Assembly (NCBI RefSeq): GCF_015277735.1
Contig: NZ_JADHDA010000001.1
Span: 1 to 64,000 of the forward strand
Source of the DNA: Psychrobacter sp. NG254
GTDB taxonomy: Bacteria; Pseudomonadota; Gammaproteobacteria; Pseudomonadales; Moraxellaceae
Direction: 5' to 3'
Length of the DNA: 64,000 nt
Made by a program: the position numbers and the translations under genes. Under the pieces are notes generated by a model. That model saw nothing but the letters and a program-made list of their open reading frames with translations. It was not told where the DNA came from and ran no database searches. Positions 19,128 to 29,040 of the stretch are shown piece by piece (position 1 is the stretch's first letter; the number at the start of each line of letters is the position of its first letter).

Positions 19128-19487
19128 ATGAAAAAGTTGTTATTAATAGCCACGCTTGCAACAGCCTCTTTGATGGTGACAAGTGTCCAAGCTGCTGACT
19201 CATCTACTAAGATTACTTTTGCCAAAGACAGCTATTGCGGCAGTTTTACCGGTAACATCAAAGATGGTAAGTTGTTCCGCTTATGGTTGCTACCTGAGCA
19301 AAACTTAGTGATTCGTAATGTGGGCGATGACCAAATAAGTGTCGCATACGTTTCAGGGCCTAAGGGGCGCTTAGATGCTGATCGCTATGATAATGAAACC
19401 TCTTATTTTACCGAAAATAAAGGCAATCATTACATGCAAGTATATGGCAACAGTAGCCATAGCTCGGTTGAGTTCTGTGCTTATTAA
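19128..19487 (+). CDS. Small secreted hypothetical protein
   Basis: I do not recognise the family. The ATG at 19128 has AAGGA about 9 bases upstream and opens a clear Sec signal peptide (KKLLLIATLATASLMVTSVQ with AA cleavage site). The mature protein is about 97 residues, with two cysteines (YCGSF near its start and EFCAY at the C-terminus) that could form one disulfide. The frame is open upstream to a TTG at 19101, but that would spoil the signal peptide. The protein is probably periplasmic or outer-surface and compact. It ends at a strong bidirectional terminator shared with argB. Confidence 0.8.
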   Translation: MKKLLLIATLATASLMVTSVQAADSSTKITFAKDSYCGSFTGNIKDGKLFRLWLLPEQNLVIRNVGDDQISVAYVSGPKGRLDADRYDNETSYFTENKGNHYMQVYGNSSHSSVEFCAY

Positions 19488-19529
19488 GCGCTTTGCTTAC
19501 TAATGATTATTAAAGCATTCATGCATCAT

Positions 19530-19567
19530 AAAAAGCCCGAGCTTGGTATCCAAGATCGGGCTTTTTA
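19530..19567. terminator. Bidirectional terminator between the secreted protein gene and argB
   Basis: The arms AAAAAGCCCGA-CTTGG and CCAAG-TCGGGCTTTTT surround a TAT loop, giving T-runs in both directions. It sits between convergent genes. Confidence 0.9.
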
Positions 19568-19586
19568 TGTCAGTTACGACCGTGTT

Positions 19587-20510
<924 letters not shown>

Positions 20511-20635
20511 CTAAAGGGCGGTTTTAAATGGGTTGTTTTTGGTAGCTAGTCAAACATTGATAAATTGGTACAGTGCTGCTTATTGCGCTTGGTATATCTT
20601 CATTTTTTTACAAGCATACTATCCATACGTGCCGA

Positions 20636-22459
20636 CTACTCAGCAACCATGGCAAGAATCTGCTCTGCCAGTGCTGTGTTAAACGGACGACATAACGTGG
20701 CAAATATGGCTTGAATATCTTTTAGGTCGTCGATGCTATCACCAGCAAAGCGAGCGGTTAGGCTATTACTGGTGTTTGATTGGCGCAGCACGCCAAAGCC
20801 ATGGGGGAAATCCAAGCGAACCCCGTCGATACAGCTAAGAGACGTCCCTATAGGCAGTAGGTGCTTCGCTTGCGCCAGTGTGGTGCTAGATTTTACTGAA
20901 GCGCAAGTGCAGACTGACGATGGGCACGGCATGGTTGGCAGTTGAATAACGGTTGATGAGTGACTGGCATTATCCAGCGAATGGTGACGCGCCGGTACGG
21001 GTATCAATTGCTGTAAATAACGGCAAAACTTAGTCAATTGCTCCATGATAGCGCAGTCAGTAGTCGCGGATGGCGGCATTGGTAAATAATGATCAGCGGT
21101 ACTGACCATGGCTGGCAAGCTTTGGATAATGTCTGACAGAGATTTTCTGCTGTTAAGGTTACCAATGTCATCACCAGACAAAGCAAACCAATGCAATAAT
21201 CGTAGTGCAGCATACATCGCATCATCATAAGGAATAAAGCGGTGGTCATTGAAGATAAAATGCCCTGATAACTCGCCAGCAAAGACAATCTGACTATCAG
21301 GATGCCGTATCTGTTGGCGCATAAAGCTGCTACCCGTCTTACTAATGACAGGAGTCGCACCAAGATCGGATAGGAGTCTGGGCAAATGATGGGCGCATTT
21401 AATATCGAAAAGAACCTCAGACGCTGATAATGAGTCGGTCAAAGACTCAGGGCGTTCCGTAATAGCGATGCGTGCCAATAGATACAGCAGATGATCAGGC
21501 ATGACCACCTTGCCGTTGTTATCAACAACCATCAAACGATCACCATCACCATCGAAGGCGAGGCCGATATCTGCATGATGAGCTATGACGGCTCGCTGTA
21601 ACTCTTTTAGGCGATTCGGTTCGGTTGGGTCAGGATTGCCAAGAGGAAAACATCCATCTGGCGTGCTATTTAGCATGATGACCTGCTTGCAGAAACGGTC
21701 AAATAAACGCTGAGCAACACTGCCAGTCGCACCGTTCAGGCAGTCAATAACCACGATCAGATCAAGCTTGCGAGCGTTTTTTGGATGATAACTAGTGGTT
21801 GAGCAGTGGTCCTGAGAAAGCTGGTTAAAGACGTGTTCGATAGCGTCGATATAGACACTTTTGACTTGCTCGGTAGATAGTTCATCAAGTAGATAATTTG
21901 ATGGTTCAGTGTCGTTATTATTCTCTACCATTTCTGAATCAAAAACTCGGTTTTTAGCTTGGATTTTTTGATAAAAGTGATACTCATGGTTCATCGTCAG
22001 TTGTTGATAGAGCGCCTGTATCGCAGCGCTGCTCGGTGATATATTGCTGACCAACCACTTAATACCCAGCGTGTCTTTAGCTGAGTGGCTAGCAGTGACC
22101 GTGATGCCATGACCATGATAGCGTGCTGCCCAAAATGCCACCATTGGTGTGGTAACAAGCCCCAGCTGTATCACGCGTACATTATATTCAATCAATATGG
22201 CAGCAAGTGCCCGTGCAATCGCCTCACTACCACAGCGCACATCATAACCGATGACGACGGTCTGCGGGTTCTCTTTATCGTTATTCGTATGGGCATTGAT
22301 GTCAGTATTAAAGACTGGCGCTTCTCCGTTGCTTTGGGAGTGATAAAGCCGACCAAAAGCATGGCCCAATGCTTGTATAAACTCGTCTGTGAAATGCTGA
22401 TAATAGCCACGAATATCATAAGCACGAAATAAGGTTTGCTGTGCAGCAAAAGGTGGCAT
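20636..22459 (-). CDS. Phosphomannomutase/phosphoglucomutase-like protein (AlgC type), atypical
   Basis: An alpha-D-phosphohexomutase family protein that would interconvert hexose 6- and 1-phosphates for envelope sugar synthesis. It begins FRAYDIRGYY, carries the metal-binding loop FDGDGDRLMVVD and the sugar-binding GELSGHFIFND, and ends with the phosphate-binding RQSNTSNSLTARF. It is unusually long (607 residues against about 460) because of inserts around residues 45-65 and 145-215 and near residue 500. The catalytic loop is TASHSAKDTLGIKW (Ser124) rather than the usual TASHNP pattern, so activity may be altered. The start at 22459 is set by AAGGAGAG. Confidence 0.85.
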   Translation of the reverse strand: MPPFAAQQTLFRAYDIRGYYQHFTDEFIQALGHAFGRLYHSQSNGEAPVFNTDINAHTNNDKENPQTVVIGYDVRCGSEAIARALAAILIEYNVRVIQLGLVTTPMVAFWAARYHGHGITVTASHSAKDTLGIKWLVSNISPSSAAIQALYQQLTMNHEYHFYQKIQAKNRVFDSEMVENNNDTEPSNYLLDELSTEQVKSVYIDAIEHVFNQLSQDHCSTTSYHPKNARKLDLIVVIDCLNGATGSVAQRLFDRFCKQVIMLNSTPDGCFPLGNPDPTEPNRLKELQRAVIAHHADIGLAFDGDGDRLMVVDNNGKVVMPDHLLYLLARIAITERPESLTDSLSASEVLFDIKCAHHLPRLLSDLGATPVISKTGSSFMRQQIRHPDSQIVFAGELSGHFIFNDHRFIPYDDAMYAALRLLHWFALSGDDIGNLNSRKSLSDIIQSLPAMVSTADHYLPMPPSATTDCAIMEQLTKFCRYLQQLIPVPARHHSLDNASHSSTVIQLPTMPCPSSVCTCASVKSSTTLAQAKHLLPIGTSLSCIDGVRLDFPHGFGVLRQSNTSNSLTARFAGDSIDDLKDIQAIFATLCRPFNTALAEQILAMVAE

Positions 22460-22470
22460 CGCTTACTCTC

Positions 22471-22569
22471 CTTATTATCGTGGTTACTGTAATCACAGCT
22501 ATTATTGTGATGGTTATTATTGTTATTGTCGTGACTGCCACTATCGTAATTATTATCGTGACGAGTAAC
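22471..22569. repeat. Degenerate tandem-repeat tract between dut and the phosphomutase gene
   Basis: About 100 bases are built from variants of TTATTATCGTG and TTATTGTGA. The 11-mer TTATTATCGTG occurs exactly at 22472-22482 and 22550-22560. The left end overlaps the ribosome-binding site of the phosphomutase gene (-). Translations of the tract are Asn/His/Asp-rich low complexity and do not look like a gene. Confidence 0.6.
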
Positions 22570-22608
22570 AACCATAAAAAGAGTCAATCAATAGGGCTTG
22601 TTTACTGG

Positions 22609-23073
22609 CTACTGGCGACCTGAATGTCCAAATCCGCCCGCACCGCGTGCGCTTTCATCACTGAATTCTGCAACAACTTCAAACTCAGGGCGGGCAACAG
22701 GTACAACGATATATTGTGCCATACGCTCTGCTGGATTAAGGACAAAGTCGTCGTTACTGCGATTCCAAATACTAACCATCAGCTCACCTTGATAATCAGC
22801 ATCAATCAGCCCGACCAAATTACCTAAGACGATACCGTGCTTATGACCGAGACCTGAGCGCGGCAAAATCATACCTGCATAATTAGGATCTTGGATATAA
22901 ACGGCGAGACCTGTGCCGATTAAGTGCGTTTCACCCGCTTTAATGGTTAATGGCTCATCGATGCAAGCGCGCAAGTCGATACCCGCACTGCCGTCGGTGG
23001 CACGAGTCGGTAAAGAAAACGCTTTATCTTCGATAATTTTTGGGTTGATAACTTTCACTTGTACAGCTTGCAT
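22609..23073 (-). CDS. dut: dUTP diphosphatase
   Basis: Hydrolyses dUTP to dUMP, keeping uracil out of DNA and supplying dTMP synthesis. All five dUTPase motifs are visible: [12 protein letters not shown] (I), [10 protein letters not shown] (II), [13 protein letters not shown] (III), [11 protein letters not shown] (IV), and the C-terminal arm [12 protein letters not shown] (V). At 154 residues it is a standard homotrimeric enzyme. It lies upstream of the phosphomutase gene in the same direction, as dut-algC pairs often do. Confidence 0.96.
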   Translation of the reverse strand: MQAVQVKVINPKIIEDKAFSLPTRATDGSAGIDLRACIDEPLTIKAGETHLIGTGLAVYIQDPNYAGMILPRSGLGHKHGIVLGNLVGLIDADYQGELMVSIWNRSNDDFVLNPAERMAQYIVVPVARPEFEVVAEFSDESARGAGGFGHSGRQ

Positions 23074-23135
23074 AACACACTCACTTAACGATTTGATGGT
23101 TTTATAAACGAAGATATTTAAAATTCAGTATTTGA

Positions 23136-24539
23136 TTATAGTATCAATACACTTGCTAAGCCCAAAAACGACATAAAGCCCACAATGTCAGTCACGGTCG
23201 TTAAGATAACCGAAGCAGATAGGGCAGGGTCGATATTCATGCGCTTTAGCATCAGCGGTATGCTGATACCAGAGACATTAGCTGCTGTCATGTTGATGGC
23301 AATGGCAAAGCCAATGACCGCACTAATCTTAATGTCATGAAACCATAACTGAGCAATAAACGCCATAATTATCGCCCAAATGATACCGTTGATTGCACCT
23401 ACCCACAGCTCTTTATTTAACAGCCAGACACGGTTAGAACCACCGATTTGACCCATCGCCATCCCACGGATAACAACTGTCAGTGTCTGAGATCCGGCAA
23501 TACCGCCCATACTAGCGACTACTGGCATCAATATCGCTAGTGCCACGACTTGTGCTAGTACTTCTTCAAACTGCCCAATCACTGCTGCGGCCAACAGCGC
23601 GGTACATAAATTGATACCCAACCAAACACTACGGCTTTTGGCACTGGTTAAGATAGGCGCAAACAGTTCTTCATCTTGACTGACACCAGCTAAGTTTTTC
23701 ATGGTGCTGTCGACATCGTCTTGGATAATTTCCATGATGTCCTCGCCATTTAGCTGACCGACCAGCTCGCCATGGCTATTGATAACAGGGGCAAAGCGAA
23801 TGTCTTCTGAACGAAAAATCGCCGCCGCATCTTGGATGTCTAAGCGATCATTGATCGTGATGGCGGTGTCAATCAGCTCTGACACTAAGGTGCTTTGCTT
23901 ATGTTTAATCAAATCTACCAGACTCAATAGACCAAGTAGTTGCTGGCTTTGATCGACGACTAGCAGCTCTTGGCTCTCGTCATCGAGTAAATCCTCATTT
24001 GCTCGTAGCCAGTTTTGTACCTCAGCCAGATGGATGTCATCCCTTATTTGGATGATATCGGGATCCATATAGCTGCCCACTTCCCAATCTTCATAAGTAT
24101 CGAGCTTATTAACCTGAACGCGGGTCTCTTCGTCTAGCGTTGCCATGACAGAGGTACGGACGCTCTCAGTCACGGTATCCAAAATCTCAGAGATGTCTTG
24201 CGCATCGAGGTCTTGGGTAAATAAAGAAATCTCTTGAGAGGAGATATTCTCCATCAATGGCTGGCGGGTATCGACATCTAGCTCAGCCAGCACCTCACCC
24301 TTGAGGTTCTCTGGTACTTGTTCCCAAATCAATAAGCGGTTTTGAGTCGGGAAAGACTCTAATAGGTTGGCAATCTCATATTCTGACTGTTTTTCTAAAA
24401 ACTCAGTAATGGCCTCATAGGCTTTATCAGCAACCAAACCCTGCAAGTACAGCAGTTTATACTCGGCATTATATTCAGCCGGATTATACTCTCCTGGTAG
24501 CACAGATGGTCGTTCCTGATTGGGCGTGGAGGTAGACAT
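23136..24539 (-). CDS. mgtE: Magnesium transporter MgtE
   Basis: An inner-membrane Mg2+ channel. The cytosolic MgtE_N superhelical domain covers about residues 20-125, and a CBS-domain pair follows (VDLIKHKQSTLVSELI, then PVINSHGELVGQLNG). The C-terminal membrane domain has five helices from about residue 280. The pore/selectivity helix PALSASVILTTVTDIVGF is intact. The frame is open to a TTG at 24572, but the ATG at 24539 starts the usual protein (467 aa). A Mg2+-dependent riboswitch was not seen upstream. Confidence 0.94.
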   Translation of the reverse strand: MSTSTPNQERPSVLPGEYNPAEYNAEYKLLYLQGLVADKAYEAITEFLEKQSEYEIANLLESFPTQNRLLIWEQVPENLKGEVLAELDVDTRQPLMENISSQEISLFTQDLDAQDISEILDTVTESVRTSVMATLDEETRVQVNKLDTYEDWEVGSYMDPDIIQIRDDIHLAEVQNWLRANEDLLDDESQELLVVDQSQQLLGLLSLVDLIKHKQSTLVSELIDTAITINDRLDIQDAAAIFRSEDIRFAPVINSHGELVGQLNGEDIMEIIQDDVDSTMKNLAGVSQDEELFAPILTSAKSRSVWLGINLCTALLAAAVIGQFEEVLAQVVALAILMPVVASMGGIAGSQTLTVVIRGMAMGQIGGSNRVWLLNKELWVGAINGIIWAIIMAFIAQLWFHDIKISAVIGFAIAINMTAANVSGISIPLMLKRMNIDPALSASVILTTVTDIVGFMSFLGLASVLIL

Positions 24540-24658
24540 AAAAATTCCAAGTTTCTTATAAATTATAAACAACAGTGATGCAGGAGTTGCTGAGTTATTG
24601 CCAACTCAGCAAATGCTTCTTTGCAGCCATCAATTTTGTCGCCATCACTGCTATATCG

Positions 24659-26692
24659 TTAGCGCTTACCTAGCAGCGCCCGAATATTGGCCAGATATTC
24701 ATCAGCGACGGCTTCAGGATCTTTGGTCGCTTTTTTCTTTTTGGCCTTAGCAGGCCAGTCGATATGCTCCTCAGGCAATTCATCCAAAAATCTTGACTCT
24801 GAGGTTACACGCATTTGACCACCTGCACGGCGCTGGGTCGCGAGCGTCAATGTCAGCTCACGACGTGCACGGGTGATACCTACGTACATCAGACGCCGCT
24901 CTTCTTCGACTGTCTCACTCATAATAGAGTTGCGATGTGGCAACATCTCTTCCTCTAACCCCATGATATAAACAAAATCAAACTCCAAGCCTTTTGCCGC
25001 ATGCAAGGTCATCAGGTTGACTTTATTGGTATTCTCTTCTTCTTGCTGTTGCTCAAGCATATCAAGCAAAACCAGCTTACGAATGATGGTATCAATCGTG
25101 CGATCTTCGTCTTCTTCAGCGCGATTAATGAGCGATTGAATACTGGTATAGAGCATATCGATATTATCAATACGGTTTTTTTCTTGCTGCGGAGTTTTGG
25201 CATCACTGCGCACAAAATCAATATACCCTGTCTCATCAATCATTTGGCGCACGATTGGTACAGGATCAGGGTGCTGATCTAGCTCACGCGTATAGTGCTC
25301 AATGAACTCGCCAAACTCTTTTATCGTACCATAAGCCTTTGACGGTAATACATGAGTCAGGCCAGCATGGGTGCAAGAGGCCAACAGCGATATGCTGTGC
25401 TCTTGTGCAAATAACCCAAGCTTTTCAAGCGTTGCTGGGCCCATACCGCGCTTGGGTGTATTGATAATACGCAAAAACGCGCTGTCATCTTCAGGGTTTA
25501 AAATCAGACGCAGATAGCCCATGATGTCTTTGATTTCACTACGCGCAAAAAACGACTGACCGCCAGACAGCTTGTAAGGAATTTGCAGCTGACGCAGCTG
25601 GGCTTCTAACATCCGCGCCTGAAAGTTACTGCGATAAAGGACGGCATATTGTTCCCACTCATTGCCAAAGCGTAGCTTGTGCGTGATGATCTCTTTAGCG
25701 ACACGTTCGGACTCGTCATCATCATTACGGCAATTAATAATGCGTATTTTTTCGCCTTGGCCTTTATCTGACCACAGTTTCTTTTCAAATAAATGCTCGT
25801 TATTGGTGATGACGGCATTAGCTGAGGTCAAAATACGAGTGGTTGAGCGGTAGTTTTGCTCAAGCATGACGATTTTTAATTTTGGAAAATCTTCTTTGAG
25901 CAGCGCCATGTTTTCAGGTTTGGCACCGCGCCACGCATAGATAGACTGATCGTCATCGCCCACGACCGTAAATCGCCCTTGTGGCCCGACCAAGTTTTTA
26001 ATCATTTCGTACTGGGCGGTATTGGTGTCTTGATATTCATCAACGAGCAGATAACGAATACGGTTTTGCCATTTGTCACGCAGCTCTCTGTTTTCGCGCA
26101 GTATCTTAGTCGGCAATACAATCAAGTCATCAAAATCGACGGCATTATACGCGCGCAAGTTACGCTCATACAGGGCATATAATGTAGCAAAAATCATGTC
26201 TTCTGGATCATCCAACGTTTCCATCGCCTTGTCAGGCTCTATCAAATCGTTTTTCCAGTCAGAGATGAATTTGATCGCTTTGCCAACCAATTCACGGCTT
26301 TCCGCGCCGCTTAAATTATCACGCATCATCAGCTCCATCAGTAGACGCTTACTGTCGTCGCTATCCATGATGGAAAAATTGCCCTTGAGAGGTGTATGAA
26401 TCAGCTCATAGCGCAAAAACTGTAGCCCAAACTGGTGAAAGGTCGATACGGTCAGACCACGCATTTTTTCGCTAGGGAGCAGTTTGCTAACCCGCGCTTT
26501 CATCTCACGTGCCGCTTTATTGGTAAAGGTCACCGCTGTGATGCGCTCAGCGGGCATATCGCATTCTTCGATCAGGTAAGCAATCTTTCGGGTAATTACG
26601 GACGTCTTACCGGAGCCTGCACCTGCGAGCACAAGTAGGGGACCTGATACGTAGAGCATGGCCTCGGTTTGTTTGGGATTGAGTTGACTCAT
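24659..26692 (-). CDS. rep: ATP-dependent DNA helicase Rep
   Basis: A superfamily 1 3'-5' helicase that aids fork progression and restart. It begins MSQLNPKQTEAMLYV, with Walker A in LAGAGSGKTSVITRK. Motif II is LLVDEYQDTN, motif III VVGDDDQSIYAWRGA, motif IV LEQNYRST, motif V LMTLHAAKGLEFD and motif VI MYVGITRARREL. The 677-residue length and N-terminus match Rep better than UvrD. The frame extends to 26743, but the ATG at 26692 with AGG 9 bases upstream is preferred. The basic C-terminus (KAKKKKATKD) is typical. It shows 119 bases of spacing to mgtE downstream. Confidence 0.94.
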   Translation of the reverse strand: MSQLNPKQTEAMLYVSGPLLVLAGAGSGKTSVITRKIAYLIEECDMPAERITAVTFTNKAAREMKARVSKLLPSEKMRGLTVSTFHQFGLQFLRYELIHTPLKGNFSIMDSDDSKRLLMELMMRDNLSGAESRELVGKAIKFISDWKNDLIEPDKAMETLDDPEDMIFATLYALYERNLRAYNAVDFDDLIVLPTKILRENRELRDKWQNRIRYLLVDEYQDTNTAQYEMIKNLVGPQGRFTVVGDDDQSIYAWRGAKPENMALLKEDFPKLKIVMLEQNYRSTTRILTSANAVITNNEHLFEKKLWSDKGQGEKIRIINCRNDDDESERVAKEIITHKLRFGNEWEQYAVLYRSNFQARMLEAQLRQLQIPYKLSGGQSFFARSEIKDIMGYLRLILNPEDDSAFLRIINTPKRGMGPATLEKLGLFAQEHSISLLASCTHAGLTHVLPSKAYGTIKEFGEFIEHYTRELDQHPDPVPIVRQMIDETGYIDFVRSDAKTPQQEKNRIDNIDMLYTSIQSLINRAEEDEDRTIDTIIRKLVLLDMLEQQQEEENTNKVNLMTLHAAKGLEFDFVYIMGLEEEMLPHRNSIMSETVEEERRLMYVGITRARRELTLTLATQRRAGGQMRVTSESRFLDELPEEHIDWPAKAKKKKATKDPEAVADEYLANIRALLGKR

Positions 26693-26769
26693 AACGTGAC
26701 CTGTAAGACAAAAGCAAAAAAGAGGGTGGCGCTGATATAGCATAAGTAGATGAATGCGGTGCGCACTAT

Positions 26770-26799
26770 CAAAAGGCGCACATTCAAAAGGCGCACATT
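26770..26799. repeat. Perfect 2 x 15-bp tandem repeat
   Basis: CAAAAGGCGCACATT occurs twice head to tail, with a degenerate third copy (GTGCGCACTAT) just to the left. It lies upstream of rep, where the rep promoter is expected. Confidence 0.75.
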
Positions 26800-27519
26800 A
26801 TCAAAACTTGTATCGTCGCGATATGTTAATAATCTTTATTATAAGAATAGTAAGGTTTAATGATGAGATATCATAAAAATCTGGTGGGTCATTATAAAGC
26901 AAAAATGGTCACTTTAGGGGAGGACTTGGGTGCTGAAAAAGGGATATTTTAGCACTTGGTTTTTGCTAAACGTCGTGGCAGTGTTTGCTCGTAGCCAAAA
27001 GTACAGATTTGGGGTTAATATAAGGTAAAGTCTATATCATAATTCATAGTAAAAAAAACACCTCTTTTTTGCACAGAAAGTGACCGTTCAATACAGTTAA
27101 AAACTAGCTTTTAGGCACTGATATGCGTATAGTACGTAAATAATTTATGCCAGTTGTCTTGTCTCTATTGACCACGTGTAATGAGCTATTAAATCAATTA
27201 AGTAAGCAGTCAGATATGATATTGATTTAATACGTTGATCTTACGTTGTTAGAAGATGCGTTGGGCGACCAGCCTTTATCCGCGCGCATACCGGAATCTC
27301 TACAGTTGGTCACGTCTGACATCGTCGTCAATACACTTGATAATTGGTTGTTACCAGCAAAATACCTAACATGTGACTCAATGACAGTTACTTAAACACA
27401 GTGACTGGGGAACAGTTGCTTTGTGTTTTCGTCTGCGTTAAGCCTGTTGCAACACGCCCTTAGTAGGTCAGTGCTTGCGCTGCGCTTAACACTCGATTGG
27501 GTGAGGAGCACGTATTATC
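26800..27519. other. Long intergenic region between rep and the nuo operon
   Basis: This stretch separates divergent rep (-) and nuoA (+), so it should contain both promoters. It holds the interrupted frame at 27147-27395 and otherwise non-coding, AT-rich sequence. No clear -35/-10 pair stands out. The nuoA start is preceded by GTGAGGAG at a suitable distance. Confidence 0.4.
27147..27395 (+). pseudogene. Interrupted small reading frame (82 codons, one in-frame stop)
   Basis: From an ATG at 27147 the frame runs 27 codons (MPVVLSLLTTCNELLNQ and on), meets TAA at 27228-27230, then continues 54 codons in the same frame to TAA at 27393-27395. The second part (LLEDALGDQPLSARIPESL and on) has coding-like composition. 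I do not recognise it. It may be the decayed remnant of a gene upstream of nuoA, or chance. No ribosome-binding site is seen. Confidence 0.3.
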
Positions 27520-28143
27520 ATGTCTGCTTTTAATTGGTCAGCCATTGCTTTTATTTTAGCCGCCATTGGGCTAGTTGTCTTTATGCTGGTCGTGCCGCGC
27601 TTACTTGGCGGTCGCTCTCAAGGCTCACAAAAAGAAGAGATATTTGAAGCGGGTGTTGTCGGATCTGGCAACGCCCGTATTCGTTTGTCTGCCAAATTTT
27701 ATTTGGTCGCGATTTTCTTTGTTATCTTCGATTTAGAAGCGCTATATCTTTATGCTTATGCCGTCTCTGTGCGTGAGGCTGGCTGGCTTGGTTTTGCCGC
27801 TGCTGGCACCTTTATCGTTATTCTGATTATCGGTTTGATTTATGAGCTGAGCTTGGGTGCGATGAACTGGGCACCTGCTGACAAGCTACGCAAAAAAGCA
27901 CGTCTATATGCCGCACCTGCTGGTTTTAACTTAGCAGATATCACCAAATTCGATGGTGCTCACGAGCTCATGGTTGACCCTACGGGTAAAGTGCCAGCAC
28001 AGTCATCTGGTCAAATCAATGTCTCAAACAATATCGAAACCAATCGCCGTCATCTACAAAACATCGATCATATCAATACCACAGGTAATGTGACGTCTGT
28101 GGATTTTGCGACGTCTGCTAAGCAAGACAAAACTGAGCGTTAA
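27520..28143 (+). CDS. nuoA: NADH-quinone oxidoreductase subunit A, with long C-terminal tail
   Basis: A membrane subunit of respiratory complex I at the quinone/peripheral-arm interface. Three membrane helices are seen (about residues 7-28, 60-85 and 88-112). The conserved features EIFEAGVVGSGNARIRLSAK and FVIFDLEALYLYAYA carry the typical acidic residue. The core ends near residue 125, and about 80 further hydrophilic residues follow (for example GKVPAQSSGQINVSNN). Most NuoA proteins end near 120-147 residues. GAGGAG lies ahead of the ATG. It is the first gene of the nuo operon. Confidence 0.95.
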   Translation: MSAFNWSAIAFILAAIGLVVFMLVVPRLLGGRSQGSQKEEIFEAGVVGSGNARIRLSAKFYLVAIFFVIFDLEALYLYAYAVSVREAGWLGFAAAGTFIVILIIGLIYELSLGAMNWAPADKLRKKARLYAAPAGFNLADITKFDGAHELMVDPTGKVPAQSSGQINVSNNIETNRRHLQNIDHINTTGNVTSVDFATSAKQDKTER

Positions 28144-28316
28144 TACCAATTGATGCTTAGCCCATAGAGTTTTAAAGACCAGTAGTAAGATATAAAGACG
28201 TCAGTCTATTCGTATCAATGATCGCTGATGACTAGCCACTTATTTATCATAAAAGTTATGGTGACAGCGCGAGCAAGATGATTGCCACGCCAAGCCTAAT
28301 ATGAAGGTTGTATGTT

Positions 28317-28985
28317 ATGAAATACACATTAACAAAAGCCAACCCTGATGCAGATACCTATCCTGCACAGACCAGTCAAACGGTCAATGACCCTATCGAA
28401 GACGAAGTCAATAAAAACGTCTTTATGGGTCGTCTCGAAGACCTCGTTCACTCGACAGCAAACTGGGGGCGCAAGCACTCACTCTGGCCATTTAACTTTG
28501 GTACTTCTTGCTGCTACGTTGAATATGCTACTACCTTAACCGCCGTTCATGATTTGTCACGCTTTGGTGCTGAGGTTATCCGTGCCTCGCCTCGTCAAGC
28601 AGATGTCATGATCGTCGCCGGTACTTGTTTTGTCAAAATGGCGCCTGTTATTCAACGCCTTTATGAGCAAATGCTAGAGCCAAAATGGGTCATCTCTATG
28701 GGTGCCTGTGCCAACTCTGGCGGTATGTATGATATCTACTCTGTGGTACAAGGCGTAGATAAAATTATTCCAGTCGATGTCTATGTGCCGGGTTGTCCAC
28801 CGCGTCCAGAAGCGTTGATTCAAGGCTTGATGTTATTGCAAGAATCTATCACCAAAGAGCGTCGTCCATTAGGTATCCATGTCAATGAGCAAGGTATCTA
28901 TCAGCCACAAATGACGCCTGAGCGTGACCGTAAGCAAGCAGATCGTATCGCTGTTAAAAACTTACGTAGCCCAGACAGTATTTAG
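28317..28985 (+). CDS. nuoB: NADH-quinone oxidoreductase subunit B
   Basis: Carries the terminal 4Fe-4S cluster N2 that passes electrons to quinone. The cluster ligands are seen in [14 protein letters not shown] (adjacent cysteines), [11 protein letters not shown] and [16 protein letters not shown], with [12 protein letters not shown] nearby. The frame is open from a TTG at 28308. The ATG at 28317 has GAAGG about 9 bases upstream and is preferred (222 aa). It is separated from nuoA by about 170 bases and from nuoCD by 154 bases, so the 5' end of this operon is looser than the rest. Confidence 0.96.
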   Translation: MKYTLTKANPDADTYPAQTSQTVNDPIEDEVNKNVFMGRLEDLVHSTANWGRKHSLWPFNFGTSCCYVEYATTLTAVHDLSRFGAEVIRASPRQADVMIVAGTCFVKMAPVIQRLYEQMLEPKWVISMGACANSGGMYDIYSVVQGVDKIIPVDVYVPGCPPRPEALIQGLMLLQESITKERRPLGIHVNEQGIYQPQMTPERDRKQADRIAVKNLRSPDSI

Positions 28986-29040
28986 ATTCGTGTGTTTAGA
29001 TTTATAGCGATAGCAACAACCTCAATATTTTATGCCCTCA

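Noticed and set aside
22192..22587. Minus-strand frame rich in Asn and His across the dut-mutase gap
   Set aside because: It overlaps the well-supported mutase gene in another frame, and its composition simply reflects the repeat tract.
23074..24539. Mg2+ riboswitch for mgtE
   Set aside because: The sequence upstream of mgtE (24540-24658) is short and I could not find the conserved structural elements of an M-box.
27448..27463. CAACACGCCCT upstream of nuoA resembles a MITE end
   Set aside because: No inverted partner exists within the gap and the flanking base pattern (CCCTTAG) differs from the TA-bordered ends.
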